DNA of 64,000 nucleotides from an archaeon (GTDB lineage Archaea > Thermoproteota > Nitrososphaeria > Nitrososphaerales > CADDZS01), in contig JARCRS010000031.1 of assembly GCA_029850555.1 (NCBI GenBank), positions 85,833-149,832 on the forward strand, read 5' to 3'. The first letter of the stretch is position 1, and each line of letters begins with the position of its first letter. Position numbers and translations under genes: made by a program. Shown here in pieces: positions 8,765 to 18,101 of this stretch. The notes beneath the pieces were generated by a model. It made no database searches, was not told where the DNA came from, and saw nothing but the letters and a program-made list of their open reading frames with translations.

Positions 8765-9052
8765 GTGGAAGGGCTTTCAAGGCAAGATCTCCCACCATTT
8801 AATTCAAAGGAGCTGAGCTGCATCTTCTGCGGCAAAAAGATGTTTTACTCCGAAGAGAATCTCGTCCATGTCTGTCTTGAGGAATCGCACGGCACCTTGT
8901 GTTATTTTGAGCCAGACAAGTGTTGGTTTGCCGCTAGTGAAAAAACCGCGGCAGAGCTCGAAAAGAAGGGGCTAAAGTTTCATTTCATTCCAAAAAACGT
9001 CTTTGAAAATGCTAACTTTGATTTCAAATGCGATGACCCGACTTCAAAATGA
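8765..9052 (+). CDS. putative zinc-binding hypothetical protein
   Basis: A 95-residue protein, GTG start, not assigned to a family. Cysteines are spaced as CIFCGKK near residue 19, HVC near residue 36, C at about residue 46 and C at about residue 53, compatible with one structural zinc site. The remainder is mixed alpha/beta. It sits alone between the DUF4443 gene and the lysine cluster, with its own direction of transcription, and ends ~125 nt before lysY. Confidence 0.55.
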   Translation: MEGLSRQDLPPFNSKELSCIFCGKKMFYSEENLVHVCLEESHGTLCYFEPDKCWFAASEKTAAELEKKGLKFHFIPKNVFENANFDFKCDDPTSK

Positions 9053-9178
9053 GCTCACTTTATTTTTATAAATTCTGACACAGTTGCGAATTTCGAACTA
9101 TAACCCAGTCAGGCCCGTTTCAAATGTCAAACTTTAAACCCTGTACTTAACTTCTTACAATTTGAGAAACACAAAGCA

Positions 9179-10243
9179 TTGGCGGATCCAATTCGAATCG
9201 GCATCGTGGGAGCCTCAGGGTATGTCGGGGGAGAAATACTTCGAATCCTTGTAAACCATCCAAAAGTTAGTCTAGCTATTGCGACCTCAAAACAGTACAA
9301 AGATGAAGTCGTCTATCGAGTTCATCCGAATCTCAGATCCTTTACGGATTTGAAATTCAGTGAACCGAAGGTTGATGACCTAACCAGCAATTGCGATTTC
9401 GTTTTCACGGCTGTTCCTCATGGTCAAGCCATAAGGATAGTTCCTTCGCTTCTTGGAACTGGTTTGAAGATCATCGATATGAGCGCGGATTATCGACTCA
9501 AGGATCCAGTTGCTTACGAACATTGGTACAAATTCACCCATCCGCAAGCAGACTTGCTTCAAAGCACGGTTTTTGGTATTCCCGAAATCTATCGGGAAGA
9601 AATCAAAAGCGCAGGATTTGTTGCGAATCCCGGTTGCATGGCGATTACTAGCATACTTGCACTTGCCCCTTTCGCAAAGGCTAGAATCATAGATTTCGAG
9701 CACATTGTGGTGGACGCAAAAATAGGAAGCTCAGGAGGCGGCACAAAGCCAACGATTGGAACGCATCACGCTGAAAGATATGGTGTCATGAGACCATACA
9801 AGCCAGTTGATCATAGGCACACGGCAGAGATCGAACAAGAGCTTTCAAAACTGGCAGGCGAAGATGTAAAAATTTCGATGACTCCACATGCGATGAATAT
9901 GGTTAGAGGAATCCTATGCACTATACATTGTTTTTCGGAGGAGAGGCTAACAGTTCCACAGGTATGGAGACTCCTTAGAGACTTTTACCCGAACTCGGCT
10001 TTCATTCGCTACGTGAAGGACAAGAAGGGGATGGGTAGATACCCCGATCCAAAGATCTTGAGTGGTTCAAATTTTTGTGATATCGGATTTGAAATCGATG
10101 AGCGAATGAACAGGTTACTTCTCCTATCTGCTACAGACAACCTGATGAAGGGTGCGGCCGGAAACGGTGTGCAATGTATGAATCTGATGCTAGGTCTTGA
10201 AGAGAGAGAAGGGCTCGAATTTCCCGGGTTGCATCCAATATGA
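9179..10243 (+). CDS. lysY: LysW-aminoadipate 6-phosphate reductase
   Basis: A 354-residue ArgC/LysY family reductase converting LysW-gamma-L-alpha-aminoadipyl 6-phosphate to the semialdehyde with NADPH. The N-terminal Rossmann motif IGIVGASGYVGGEILR (about residues 7-22) and catalytic cysteine in VANPGCMAITS (about residue 153) are present; length is normal. TTG start. First gene of a cluster that holds all LysW-dependent steps, so the lysine role is preferred, but LysY can also serve arginine synthesis in some archaea. It overlaps lysZ by 4 nt. Confidence 0.9.
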   Translation: MADPIRIGIVGASGYVGGEILRILVNHPKVSLAIATSKQYKDEVVYRVHPNLRSFTDLKFSEPKVDDLTSNCDFVFTAVPHGQAIRIVPSLLGTGLKIIDMSADYRLKDPVAYEHWYKFTHPQADLLQSTVFGIPEIYREEIKSAGFVANPGCMAITSILALAPFAKARIIDFEHIVVDAKIGSSGGGTKPTIGTHHAERYGVMRPYKPVDHRHTAEIEQELSKLAGEDVKISMTPHAMNMVRGILCTIHCFSEERLTVPQVWRLLRDFYPNSAFIRYVKDKKGMGRYPDPKILSGSNFCDIGFEIDERMNRLLLLSATDNLMKGAAGNGVQCMNLMLGLEEREGLEFPGLHPI

Positions 10244-11061
10244 GCAACTCAATCGAAACTCTAGTATGCAAAATTGGGGGTAGTATAATCAACGGAGTGA
10301 ATCCGTCAATCATAGACGATATCAAGAAACTCAGAGCACAAGGGACAAAACTAATACTTGTTCATGGGGGAGGCGACCAGGTAACAGAGATTGCAGAAAA
10401 GCTCGGAAAAAAGCAAAGATTTGTAACCTCCCCAGAAGGGATCAAAAGCAGATACACTGACAAGGAAACGGCTGAGATTTTTACCATGGTAATGAGCGGC
10501 CTTTTGTCTAAAAGGATAGTGCAGACACTTCTCGCGAATGGAATCAATGCTCTCTCTCTCAGCGGACTGGATGGAGGTCTTTTAACTGCAGAGCGAAAAC
10601 AAAGGTTGGTCGTTGTCGACGATAGAGGTAGAAAAATTGCAATCGAAGGTGGTTATACGGGCAAGATCACGAATGTTAATGTTGGTCTATTGTCTACATT
10701 ATTCAGTTTGTCAATCGTTCCAGTTGTTTCGCCGGTCGCTGTTGAAAATCGAAACTGGAATCTTTTGAATGTCGATGGCGATCGAGCCTGCTCGCATATC
10801 TCTGGGGCGATGAAGGCCGACGTTTCCCTTTTCCTCACAGACACTGAGGGCTTGATATTGAATAACCAGCTTGTTAGGGCTATGATGACAACCGAAGCAA
10901 AAGCATCCTTGCATCTCATAGGATCAGGAATGGATAAGAAAGTGATAGCTGCAATTGAAGCGGTGGAGATGGGAACAAAGAGATCCATCATAGCATCAGG
11001 ACTGAAGGAGAATCCAATCCAGAATGCACTGGCTGGAGTTGGAACAGTCATATCAGCCTAA
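10240..11061 (+). CDS. lysZ: LysW-aminoadipate kinase
   Basis: A 273-residue ArgB-like amino acid kinase that phosphorylates the side-chain carboxylate of LysW-bound alpha-aminoadipate. The family signatures are KIGGSIINGV (about residues 7-16), the glycine-rich LILVHGGGDQV loop (about residues 37-47) and NVDGDRACSHIS near residue 177. Start ATG overlaps the lysY stop by 4 nt (ATGA), indicating translational coupling. It acts directly before LysY in the pathway. Confidence 0.9.
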   Translation: MSNSIETLVCKIGGSIINGVNPSIIDDIKKLRAQGTKLILVHGGGDQVTEIAEKLGKKQRFVTSPEGIKSRYTDKETAEIFTMVMSGLLSKRIVQTLLANGINALSLSGLDGGLLTAERKQRLVVVDDRGRKIAIEGGYTGKITNVNVGLLSTLFSLSIVPVVSPVAVENRNWNLLNVDGDRACSHISGAMKADVSLFLTDTEGLILNNQLVRAMMTTEAKASLHLIGSGMDKKVIAAIEAVEMGTKRSIIASGLKENPIQNALAGVGTVISA

Positions 11062-11086
11062 AACACATGCGCCCGGCCATAGAAGA

Positions 11087-12319
11087 GTGCGAAAAAAATT
11101 GAGCGAGATAGAAGATCAACACATTATCCCAACGTATCAAAAATTCCCGATTAAGGTAGTGAAGGGCTCGGGAGCTCTTTTGTGGGATGACCAAGACCGC
11201 GAGTACATAGATCTTTCCGGTGGATACGGGGTTGCGATAATCGGACACGCGAATCCGTTTGTCGCAAGAGCCCTCTCAGATCAGTCAAGAAAACTAGTGA
11301 CGTGTCATGGGTCCCTTTACAACGATGCTCGGGAAGCCTATCTCTCTGAGCTTGTGAAAGTTCTTCCCAAAGGACTAGATCACGTGTACTTCTGCAACAG
11401 CGGCGCGGAAGCAAACGAGGCGGCAATTAAATTTGCTAGAAAGAAGACCGGAAGGAAGGAGATAGTTGCGTTTACAGGAAGCTATCATGGCAAGACCTAT
11501 GGCGCCCTTTCGGCGACTTGGAACCAGAAATACAGAAAACCATTCGAACCTCTATTGGAAGGAGTCAGATTTTCTCCGTTCGGAAATTTAGAGAAGGCAG
11601 ACCAATCCATATCCAGCGAAACTGCCGCGATTATAGTAGAGCCGATACAAGGAGAAAGTGGAATCCACCTTCCTCCCGAAAACTTTCTTCCACACCTGAG
11701 AGATTTGGCAGATTCGACTGGCTCTGTCCTCATATTTGACGAAGTACAGTCGGGGTTTGGGAGGACCGGGAGTATGTGGGCATGTGAGAATTGGAATGTC
11801 GCACCAGATATTTTGACTGCTTCAAAAGGAATAGCAGGAGGCGTGCCATTTGGCTTTACGGCTGTAAGGGCAGACATTTCCTCGTCTTTGAAACCTGGGG
11901 AGCAAACGAGTACATTCGGCGGTAATGCGCTATCCTGCGCTGCCGCACTAGCTGCTTTAAGTTTCCTTCAGGATGAACACTTACTAGAAAAGGCACGCGA
12001 AAACGGATCATACTTTATTCAAAAGCTAGAGTCGATTGTCCATGCAAGGCATCATGGCCTCGTCCGTGAAGTTCGAGGAAAAGGGCTAATGATTGCTGTT
12101 GAGCTCAAGATACCGGTGAAGGACGTGATCAATCTAGGTTTCAAGCACAACCTCATATTACTTTATGCGGGACTGAACATTCTGAGATTTCTTCCTCCTC
12201 TAGTCATTACAAGAGATCAAGTTGACAAAGTAGTTAGTTCACTAGACTCGATTCTTACATCTATCGAATCCCAAGCGAATGGCGCCAATTTGGAAAATAG
12301 ATTGCAGGCAGAGGCCTAA
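11087..12319 (+). CDS. lysJ: LysW-aminoadipate semialdehyde aminotransferase
   Basis: A class III pyridoxal-phosphate aminotransferase of the ArgD/LysJ family converting LysW-aminoadipate semialdehyde to LysW-lysine with glutamate as donor. The phosphate-binding CNSGAEANEAAIKFARKKTG segment, the acidic FDEVQSGFGRTG motif and the Schiff-base lysine in LTASKGIAGG are all present. The reading frame is open back into lysZ; GTG 11087, 25 nt after the lysZ stop, is preferred as start, with TTG 11099 as alternative. From GTG 11087 the product is ~410 residues, normal for the family. Confidence 0.88.
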   Translation: MRKKLSEIEDQHIIPTYQKFPIKVVKGSGALLWDDQDREYIDLSGGYGVAIIGHANPFVARALSDQSRKLVTCHGSLYNDAREAYLSELVKVLPKGLDHVYFCNSGAEANEAAIKFARKKTGRKEIVAFTGSYHGKTYGALSATWNQKYRKPFEPLLEGVRFSPFGNLEKADQSISSETAAIIVEPIQGESGIHLPPENFLPHLRDLADSTGSVLIFDEVQSGFGRTGSMWACENWNVAPDILTASKGIAGGVPFGFTAVRADISSSLKPGEQTSTFGGNALSCAAALAALSFLQDEHLLEKARENGSYFIQKLESIVHARHHGLVREVRGKGLMIAVELKIPVKDVINLGFKHNLILLYAGLNILRFLPPLVITRDQVDKVVSSLDSILTSIESQANGANLENRLQAEA

Positions 12320-12324
12320 AATAA

Positions 12325-12741
12325 TTGCCCGATCAAACAGACGACAAAATATTATCTATTTTGAGGGAAGATGCGCGAAAGCCATTCGTCGATATCGCGA
12401 AATCAGTCAATCTCTCTGAAGCAGCTATTCGTAGAAGAGTTTCAAATCTGATTAAGAATGGCTCAATTTCACGATTCACGATTGAGACAAATATTGGCCC
12501 TCAAGCAAGGGCAATTAGCCTTATCTCTGTGAATCCGAACTCACCGACAACCGAGGTTTCCTCACGACTGAAGAGAGTTAAGGGGGTTGACTCTATATTT
12601 GAAATCACGGGCGAATACGATATCGCAGTGATTGTTTCTGGCTCGAATATAGCAGAAATAAACTCCACAATCGACGAAATACGCAAACTAACAGGCATAG
12701 ATGATACGAATACCGTAGTTGTTTTGAAGACTGTTCTCTGA
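12325..12741 (+). CDS. Lrp/AsnC family transcriptional regulator
   Basis: A 138-residue Lrp-type regulator. The N-terminal helix-turn-helix (KILSILREDARKPFVDIAKS ... AIRRRVSNLIKNG, about residues 7-48) is followed by a RAM/ACT-like ligand-binding domain (about residues 60-138). TTG start, 5 nt after lysJ. Its position inside the lysine cluster suggests lysine or an intermediate as effector and the cluster as target, similar to LysM of Sulfolobus; direct evidence is lacking. Confidence 0.85.
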   Translation: MPDQTDDKILSILREDARKPFVDIAKSVNLSEAAIRRRVSNLIKNGSISRFTIETNIGPQARAISLISVNPNSPTTEVSSRLKRVKGVDSIFEITGEYDIAVIVSGSNIAEINSTIDEIRKLTGIDDTNTVVVLKTVL

Positions 12742-12804
12742 TTTCGCAGCAAATAGTGTTATATTCGTTCCTTTCCTGCGTTAATCGTAAGTAAGGGCAA
12801 GTAT

Positions 12805-14028
12805 TTGCAGTCCTCGAGTTCTTCTACTGGCAATTATGATTCTCGAAGTGAGAATAATAGTACTCAATTAATGAGTCGCTTAAAGATCCTAGATTCGACC
12901 CTCCGTGAAGGGGAACAGAGTGTGGGAGTCTCCTTCACGAGACGACAGAGAATACAGATAGCTTGGATGCTTGATTACTTTGGAGTTGATAGCATCGAAA
13001 TCAGTCCTGCTGTCTCGCAATCGCACCGAGAATCCTTGCAGGAGATGATGAAAGCTGGTTTATCAACTCAAATCGTCTCTCACGGAAGAGCTCTTCCTGA
13101 AGACGTGGACGTATCAAGAGCCTGCGACGTCGAGTGGGTCGCAATGTATCACTCAGTTTCAGATATCCATCTCAGCTCAAAACTTCACATTAGCAGAGAG
13201 GCTGCGCTTGAAAGATCTATTAGGGCAGTTGAATACGCGAAAAGTCATGGTTTGAAACTAAGATTCACCGTTGAGGATGCAAGCAGAGCAGATCCAGAGT
13301 ATTTGTCACATTTTATATCGGAGATTTCGAAAGCTGGAGCTGATCGTATTGGTATACCGGATACAGTCGGAATTATGTTACCTCAGGGAATGGCTAAATT
13401 GGTCGAGCTCGCACGGAAAGCTACCAATCGACCAATCGATGTTCACTGCCACAACGATCTTGGGCTAGCCCTAGCCAATTCCCTTGCTGCAGCCGAAGCC
13501 GGAGCTGATCAAATTCATGTCACAATAGACGGCTTGGGCGAAAGAGTTGGAATCACCTCGCTTGCGGAACTCACCATGGCCCTCAAATTGCTCTACAATT
13601 CTAATCGATCATTCCGATACGAGATGCTGAGTGAACTTTCAAAGCTTGTCTCTTCTTATACAAACAATCCAGTACCGGCTACAAGGCCAATTGTCGGAAA
13701 AAATGCTCACACTCACAAGGCGGGAACACATCTTGCTGCAATGATTAGGAATCCCGAAGCGTACGAAATTATTCCTCCAAGGCTTGTCGGAAACACAAGG
13801 AGACTAGTATTCGGAGAACTCTCGGGAAAGAATGGCGCAGCATATCTTTTGCGTATTCTTGGAGTCGAGCCCACGATGGAAATGAGCAAAGCGATCGCAA
13901 TCGGGCTAAAGAATTTGCAATGCGGAGATCTCTTCGAGCTTGCAGTAGATGATCGCCTCGAGGTTAAAGCTCTGGAATCAGAGTCAAAGATCAAACAAGC
14001 TGAAGTTTTTGCCTCATCGTCTAATTGA
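12805..14028 (+). CDS. homocitrate synthase
   Basis: A DRE-TIM metallolyase (HMGL-like) of 407 residues condensing 2-oxoglutarate with acetyl-CoA to homocitrate, first step of the aminoadipate pathway. Catalytic loop LDSTLREGEQSVG, metal-binding HCHNDLGLALANS, the glycine-rich IDGLGERVG and the C-terminal GKNAHTHKAGTH segment match the homocitrate/isopropylmalate synthase group. The lysine cluster favours homocitrate synthase. The TTG start gives a 22-residue Ser/Asn-rich extension; ATG 12871 (MSRLKILDSTLREG) is an equally good start. A TATA-like GTTATATTC lies near 12757, so it may have its own promoter. Confidence 0.87.
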   Translation: MQSSSSSTGNYDSRSENNSTQLMSRLKILDSTLREGEQSVGVSFTRRQRIQIAWMLDYFGVDSIEISPAVSQSHRESLQEMMKAGLSTQIVSHGRALPEDVDVSRACDVEWVAMYHSVSDIHLSSKLHISREAALERSIRAVEYAKSHGLKLRFTVEDASRADPEYLSHFISEISKAGADRIGIPDTVGIMLPQGMAKLVELARKATNRPIDVHCHNDLGLALANSLAAAEAGADQIHVTIDGLGERVGITSLAELTMALKLLYNSNRSFRYEMLSELSKLVSSYTNNPVPATRPIVGKNAHTHKAGTHLAAMIRNPEAYEIIPPRLVGNTRRLVFGELSGKNGAAYLLRILGVEPTMEMSKAIAIGLKNLQCGDLFELAVDDRLEVKALESESKIKQAEVFASSSN

Positions 14029-14042
14029 AAGAAATCAAGTTA

Positions 14043-14050
14043 GGAGGTGA
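14043..14050 (+). promoter_or_regulatory. strong Shine-Dalgarno site for lysW
   Basis: GAGGTGA preceded by G (GGAGGTGA) matches the anti-Shine-Dalgarno sequence over its full length and lies 11 nt before ATG 14062. It decides the lysW start against an in-frame GTG that lies within the site itself. Such a strong site is unusual in this window and fits the need for large amounts of the carrier protein. Confidence 0.7.
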
Positions 14051-14061
14051 AATCAAATCAA

Positions 14062-14232
14062 ATGGCTAGTTGTCTCGAATGTAACCAGAACATCAGAGTT
14101 CCACAGGACGCCATCGATGGTGAAATTGTGACATGCGGGGATTGTGGAACCTGTTTTGAGCTTGAAATATCTGAATCGGGTGTATTGACATTGAAAACTG
14201 CAGAATCAGTGGGAGAGGATTGGGGAGAGTGA
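14062..14232 (+). CDS. lysW: amino-group carrier protein LysW
   Basis: A 56-residue acidic carrier protein. Its C-terminal EDWGE tail, whose final glutamate carries the growing substrate by an isopeptide bond, is intact. Two CxxC pairs (CLEC at residues 4-7 and CGDC at about residues 29-32) form the zinc-binding N-terminal fold. Start ATG 14062 is fixed by the Shine-Dalgarno site at 14043-14050. LysX, LysZ, LysY, LysJ and LysK all act on this protein-bound substrate and are encoded around it. Confidence 0.95.
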   Translation: MASCLECNQNIRVPQDAIDGEIVTCGDCGTCFELEISESGVLTLKTAESVGEDWGE

Positions 14233-14242
14233 TTGCTCGGCA

Positions 14243-15115
14243 TTGACTGCTAGAATCTCGATGGTATACGATCTAGTTCGGCTCGAAGAAAAGGCCATAA
14301 TCGAGGCTGCGAAGAAAAGGTCGGGCGAACTAGAGTTCAAGGCATTTGATTCAAAGGATCTTCGCTTTGATCTTTTGAAAGGTGGAAACCAAGCAAAGGA
14401 AAAATTCGGGCAGATAGTCCTTCAGCGCTGCGTGGCATACTTCAGAAATGTGCACTTGACCGGCGTACTGGAAGGCTTTGGTCTCCAAGTCGTGAACAAT
14501 CTCTCTACAGCCCTCATGACTGGTAATAAAGCCCTAACAACTATGGCTCTTTCCAAGGCAAATGTGCCTACACCGCGGACAATGCTCGCGTTTACGAAAG
14601 AGCAAGCGCTGGCTGCTCTCGAAGAACTCGGATATCCAGCTATAATAAAACCAACAATCGGAAGCTGGGGAAGACTAGTCGCATCTGTGAGCGATGTTGA
14701 TGGGGCAAAGAGCGTCATCGAAGATAGGGAAGAGATGCCGGCAATGTACCATGTCTACTACCTCCAGGAGAAAGTGAGGAGGCCGCCGAGAGATATTCGA
14801 GCGGTGGTCATCGGAGAGAGAACGGTTGCCGCTATTTACAGAATTTCGACGACTGGAGATTGGAGGACTAACACAGCTCGGGGAGGAAAGGCCGAAAATT
14901 TACCGATTTCAAAAGAGCTAGATGACATTTGCCTTCGTTCGACAAAACCCTTTGGACGAGGGATCTACGGGGTCGACCTGATGGAATCCGAGAGGGACGG
15001 ACTGCTAGTTCATGAAGTGAACAACACAACAGAGTTCAAGAATGTTCTTGCACAGAGTGGAGTTGACATTCCTGGGTTAATAATTGACTTTCTGTTAGAA
15101 CAAGAGAGAAACTAA
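14243..15115 (+). CDS. lysX: LysW-aminoadipate ligase
   Basis: An ATP-grasp ligase of 290 residues that attaches alpha-aminoadipate to the C-terminal glutamate of LysW. ATP-grasp features include the PAIIKPTIGSWGRLV segment (about residues 132-146), the acidic YYLQEKV motif and the terminal LVHEVNNTTEFKN metal and substrate-binding segment (about residues 255-267). Length is normal (~280). TTG start 10 nt after lysW. LysX-family proteins also serve arginine synthesis on glutamate; the adjacent homocitrate and homoaconitase genes favour aminoadipate, without excluding dual use. Confidence 0.9.
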   Translation: MTARISMVYDLVRLEEKAIIEAAKKRSGELEFKAFDSKDLRFDLLKGGNQAKEKFGQIVLQRCVAYFRNVHLTGVLEGFGLQVVNNLSTALMTGNKALTTMALSKANVPTPRTMLAFTKEQALAALEELGYPAIIKPTIGSWGRLVASVSDVDGAKSVIEDREEMPAMYHVYYLQEKVRRPPRDIRAVVIGERTVAAIYRISTTGDWRTNTARGGKAENLPISKELDDICLRSTKPFGRGIYGVDLMESERDGLLVHEVNNTTEFKNVLAQSGVDIPGLIIDFLLEQERN

Positions 15116-15136
15116 ACTGAAAGCGTACAATTTAAT

Positions 15137-16309
15137 ATGATTAAAGGAGTTGAAGTTATGACCTTGACAAGACAATTGAGCCAGGTTTCCGCAACAGATC
15201 AGAAGAAAGAGGCGCGCATTGCGTTTGCGGTGAAGATTTTGTCGACCTATTCACCATCCGGCGAAGAGGGTGAGTTAGCGGCACTGCTTCGTTCGGAACT
15301 GGAAGCGCGCGGCCTTGATCCAAAAAGTGATGCAGCGGGCAATGTCATTTGCGAAACTGGTTCGGGACCACGTACTCTGCTTTTCTGTCCTCATATTGAC
15401 ACAGTGCCCGGAAGGCTTCCAGTCAGAAGAGAAGGCAACGTTTTGTATGGAAGAGGAGCTAGCGACGCAAAAGGGGCACTACTTTCAATGTTATTTGCTT
15501 TTGAAGACATTGCTGAAAGATTGGAAAAAGATCCGATCAAAAAGTCGAAGAGCCGTCTGATCTTTGCAGCAGTAGTTGAAGAAGAAAGAGAAAGCAAGGG
15601 CCTTGACCAATTGATCAAAGACAATGTTAGAGCGGACGCTGCAATTTTCGGCGAACCATGTGGCGTGAACAGAGTAACGGTTGGATATAGAGGACACGTT
15701 CCTGTTTCTTTTGAAATTGTCACTAAAGAAGCTCACGCGAGCGCGCCTTGGATTACTACCAACGCAGCTGAAGTAGCATTTTCTCTTTACGAATCACTTC
15801 GGACGGGCTTAGCCACGCCGCAATCTGAGAGCATTGACTCGGTGTCGGTTGCAATCACTAAGATAGAATCGGGAACATCTCACAACGTCATACCAGGACA
15901 CGCAAAGATGTCAGTTGACATTCGGGTACCGATTGGAATGAGCGCCGAAAAGGTTGCAAAGAAAGTGTGCGAGATAGCATCAGAGAGCGAAAAATCGCAC
16001 CGTTGTAGGATTGTTTCGAACTTGGCGGAATGGACAGAACCCTATAGGGCCAAACTGGATAGCAAGATTGTTAGATCTATGAGCAGGGCAATAATCAAAT
16101 CTGGATTAAAGCCATCATTCATTTCGAAGTCCGGGACGGGTGACATGAATACTTATGCCCTGGCGCTTGCAGTTGACTCCATAACTTACGGACCGGGTGA
16201 CACACGACTTTCACACACAGACTCGGAGTTTATTGATATGCAGGATGTTTTTGCTTGCGCAAACGTACTCGTTGGGACCCACTCTGAATTCTTCGCTTTT
16301 GAAGTCTAA
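15137..16309 (+). CDS. lysK: LysW-lysine hydrolase (M20 peptidase)
   Basis: A zinc-dependent M20 family deacylase of 390 residues releasing lysine from LysW. Metal ligands are visible in CPHIDTVPG (His near residue 84), GRGASDAKGA (Asp near residue 113) and VVEEERESKG (Glu pair near residue 149), with the His of LSHTDSEF near the C-terminus. Start ATG 15137; a second ATG at 15158 begins the conserved part. Last LysW-dependent step, 20 nt after lysX. Confidence 0.88.
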   Translation: MIKGVEVMTLTRQLSQVSATDQKKEARIAFAVKILSTYSPSGEEGELAALLRSELEARGLDPKSDAAGNVICETGSGPRTLLFCPHIDTVPGRLPVRREGNVLYGRGASDAKGALLSMLFAFEDIAERLEKDPIKKSKSRLIFAAVVEEERESKGLDQLIKDNVRADAAIFGEPCGVNRVTVGYRGHVPVSFEIVTKEAHASAPWITTNAAEVAFSLYESLRTGLATPQSESIDSVSVAITKIESGTSHNVIPGHAKMSVDIRVPIGMSAEKVAKKVCEIASESEKSHRCRIVSNLAEWTEPYRAKLDSKIVRSMSRAIIKSGLKPSFISKSGTGDMNTYALALAVDSITYGPGDTRLSHTDSEFIDMQDVFACANVLVGTHSEFFAFEV

Positions 16310-16323
16310 AAAGTGAACAAGAC

Positions 16324-17592
16324 TTGGTAGGAAAGACTCTAGCAGAGAAAATAATTGGAGAACACACTGCGAATGGAGTCGTATCGTGCGGAGAAGTTGT
16401 TATCGTAAAAGTTGACTACACGTTTTCTCACGACGCATCCGGCCCCCTCCTGATTAGTCAGCTCGGAAAATTCAAACAAGATTCAACACTAGGCTCCTTA
16501 GACCAAGATAGAACTATCTTTTTCATTGACCATGCGGTCCCGCCGCCAACCAAGGAACTCTCAAACGATCAGGAAATTGTCAGGCAATTTGCGATGAATA
16601 ACGGCCTCGTTCTTTCTGATGCTGGAAAAGGAATTTGCCATCAAGTCATGGCTGAAGACTATTCAGCTCCCGGCAATCTAATAGTGGGTACCGACTCGCA
16701 TACCTGCACTTCCGGCGGCCTTTGCGCTTTCGCAACTGGAATGGGAGCTACTGATATTGCTGTTGCTATGCGTTTACGTAAGACTTGGCTTCGCGTTCCT
16801 GAGACAATAAAGGTGATCATGAATGGAACACCAACGCGAGGAGTCTTTGCAAAGGATTTGATCTTGAAGACTCTATCGATACTAGGTACTGACGGAGCCA
16901 CTTACAAGTCTCTAGAATTCCAAGGACGAGCCGTAGACGAGATGGACGTCTATGGCCGGCTGACGCTTGCCAACATGGCAGTGGAAGCTGGCGCTAAGAC
17001 TGGCTTGATTCAATCCGACTCTCGAACTAAGAATTATCTTGACGAGTTTGGTCGCGGAGAACAATGGAGGGAAATCTTTCCAGATGAAGATGCGATTTAC
17101 GAATCGGAGATTTCTCTTGATGTAAGTGAGCTAGAACCTCAGGTTGCCCTGCCCGGGTCCCCAGATCATGTAAAGCCGATTTCGGAGGCAAAAGGAGCTA
17201 AAGTGAACGAAGTTTTCATTGGAAGTTGCACCAACACTAGGATCGAGGACATGAGAATTGTAGCGCAAATTTTCAAGGGTCGTAAAAAGGCAAAGGGACT
17301 GAAGCTGATAATCACACCTTCGTCTCAAAAAGTGTACTTGAGGTGCATGAATGAAGGAATCCTCGAGACTCTTATTGAGGCTGGCGGAGTAGTTACCCCA
17401 GCGGGTTGCGGTGTCTGTTTTGGAGCACTCGGAGGAATTCCCGCGGATAACGACGTGATATTTTCTAGTTCTAACAGAAACTTTCCAGGCAGGACTGGGA
17501 ATCCAAAAGCACAAACTTATCTCGGTTCGCCCGCAACGGCCGCAGCTACTGCGATTAACGGATTCGTTTCGGATCCAAGAGAATTTCTCTAA
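16324..17592 (+). CDS. lysT: homoaconitase large subunit
   Basis: A 422-residue aconitase-family large subunit (LeuC/HacA type) converting homocitrate to homoisocitrate through homoaconitate. The three 4Fe-4S cysteines lie in FIGSCTNTRIED (about residue 301) and PAGCGVCFGALGG (about residues 361 and 364); the VGTDSHTCTSGG segment is also conserved. TTG start 14 nt after lysK. The sequence alone cannot distinguish homoaconitase from isopropylmalate isomerase, but all neighbours belong to the lysine route. Confidence 0.87.
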   Translation: MVGKTLAEKIIGEHTANGVVSCGEVVIVKVDYTFSHDASGPLLISQLGKFKQDSTLGSLDQDRTIFFIDHAVPPPTKELSNDQEIVRQFAMNNGLVLSDAGKGICHQVMAEDYSAPGNLIVGTDSHTCTSGGLCAFATGMGATDIAVAMRLRKTWLRVPETIKVIMNGTPTRGVFAKDLILKTLSILGTDGATYKSLEFQGRAVDEMDVYGRLTLANMAVEAGAKTGLIQSDSRTKNYLDEFGRGEQWREIFPDEDAIYESEISLDVSELEPQVALPGSPDHVKPISEAKGAKVNEVFIGSCTNTRIEDMRIVAQIFKGRKKAKGLKLIITPSSQKVYLRCMNEGILETLIEAGGVVTPAGCGVCFGALGGIPADNDVIFSSSNRNFPGRTGNPKAQTYLGSPATAAATAINGFVSDPREFL

Positions 17593-17606
17593 AGGTTGAT
17601 ATCCCG

Positions 17607-18101
17607 ATGTCTGGTCGTTCTTGGAAGTTTAAAGATAATATCAGCACAGATGAAATATGTCCTGGTCGTTATATGAGCCTGCGCTCTAACCTGCCAGAGC
17701 TAGCAAAACATACGCTAGAAGACGCGCGAAAAGAGTTTGCTATGGGCGCGCGCTTGGGAGATTTTGTGGTCGCTGGCAAGAATTTTGGAATGGGATCCAG
17801 TCGAGAGCATGCACCATTAATCATCAAGATGTGCGGGATCAGGGCCATTTTGGCTCAATCCTTTGCAAGAATCTTTTACAGGAATGCAATCAACATAGGT
17901 CTGCCGGCGATCATATGTGACACTTCCCAAATTTCGGAGGCTGATGAATTGGACCTAGACATAGGAAAGGGGCTGGTTCTAGACAGAACGAAGGAAATTC
18001 AGATATCATTTCCAAAGATGAGCCCCACGATGGAAGCTATACTGAACGAAGGTGGACTGATTCCATATGTCGAGAAATACGGCGATCTTTTGCTGGCATG
18101 A
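17607..18101 (+). CDS. lysU: homoaconitase small subunit
   Basis: A 164-residue LeuD/HacB-type swivelling-domain subunit partnering the large subunit just upstream. Typical motifs are FKDNISTDEICPGRYM (about residues 8-23), where the specificity loop lies, and the active-site GMGSSREHAP (about residues 62-71). Length is normal. Start ATG, 14 nt after lysT; the end overlaps the dehydrogenase gene by 4 nt. Substrate preference is inferred from the cluster. Confidence 0.87.
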   Translation: MSGRSWKFKDNISTDEICPGRYMSLRSNLPELAKHTLEDARKEFAMGARLGDFVVAGKNFGMGSSREHAPLIIKMCGIRAILAQSFARIFYRNAINIGLPAIICDTSQISEADELDLDIGKGLVLDRTKEIQISFPKMSPTMEAILNEGGLIPYVEKYGDLLLA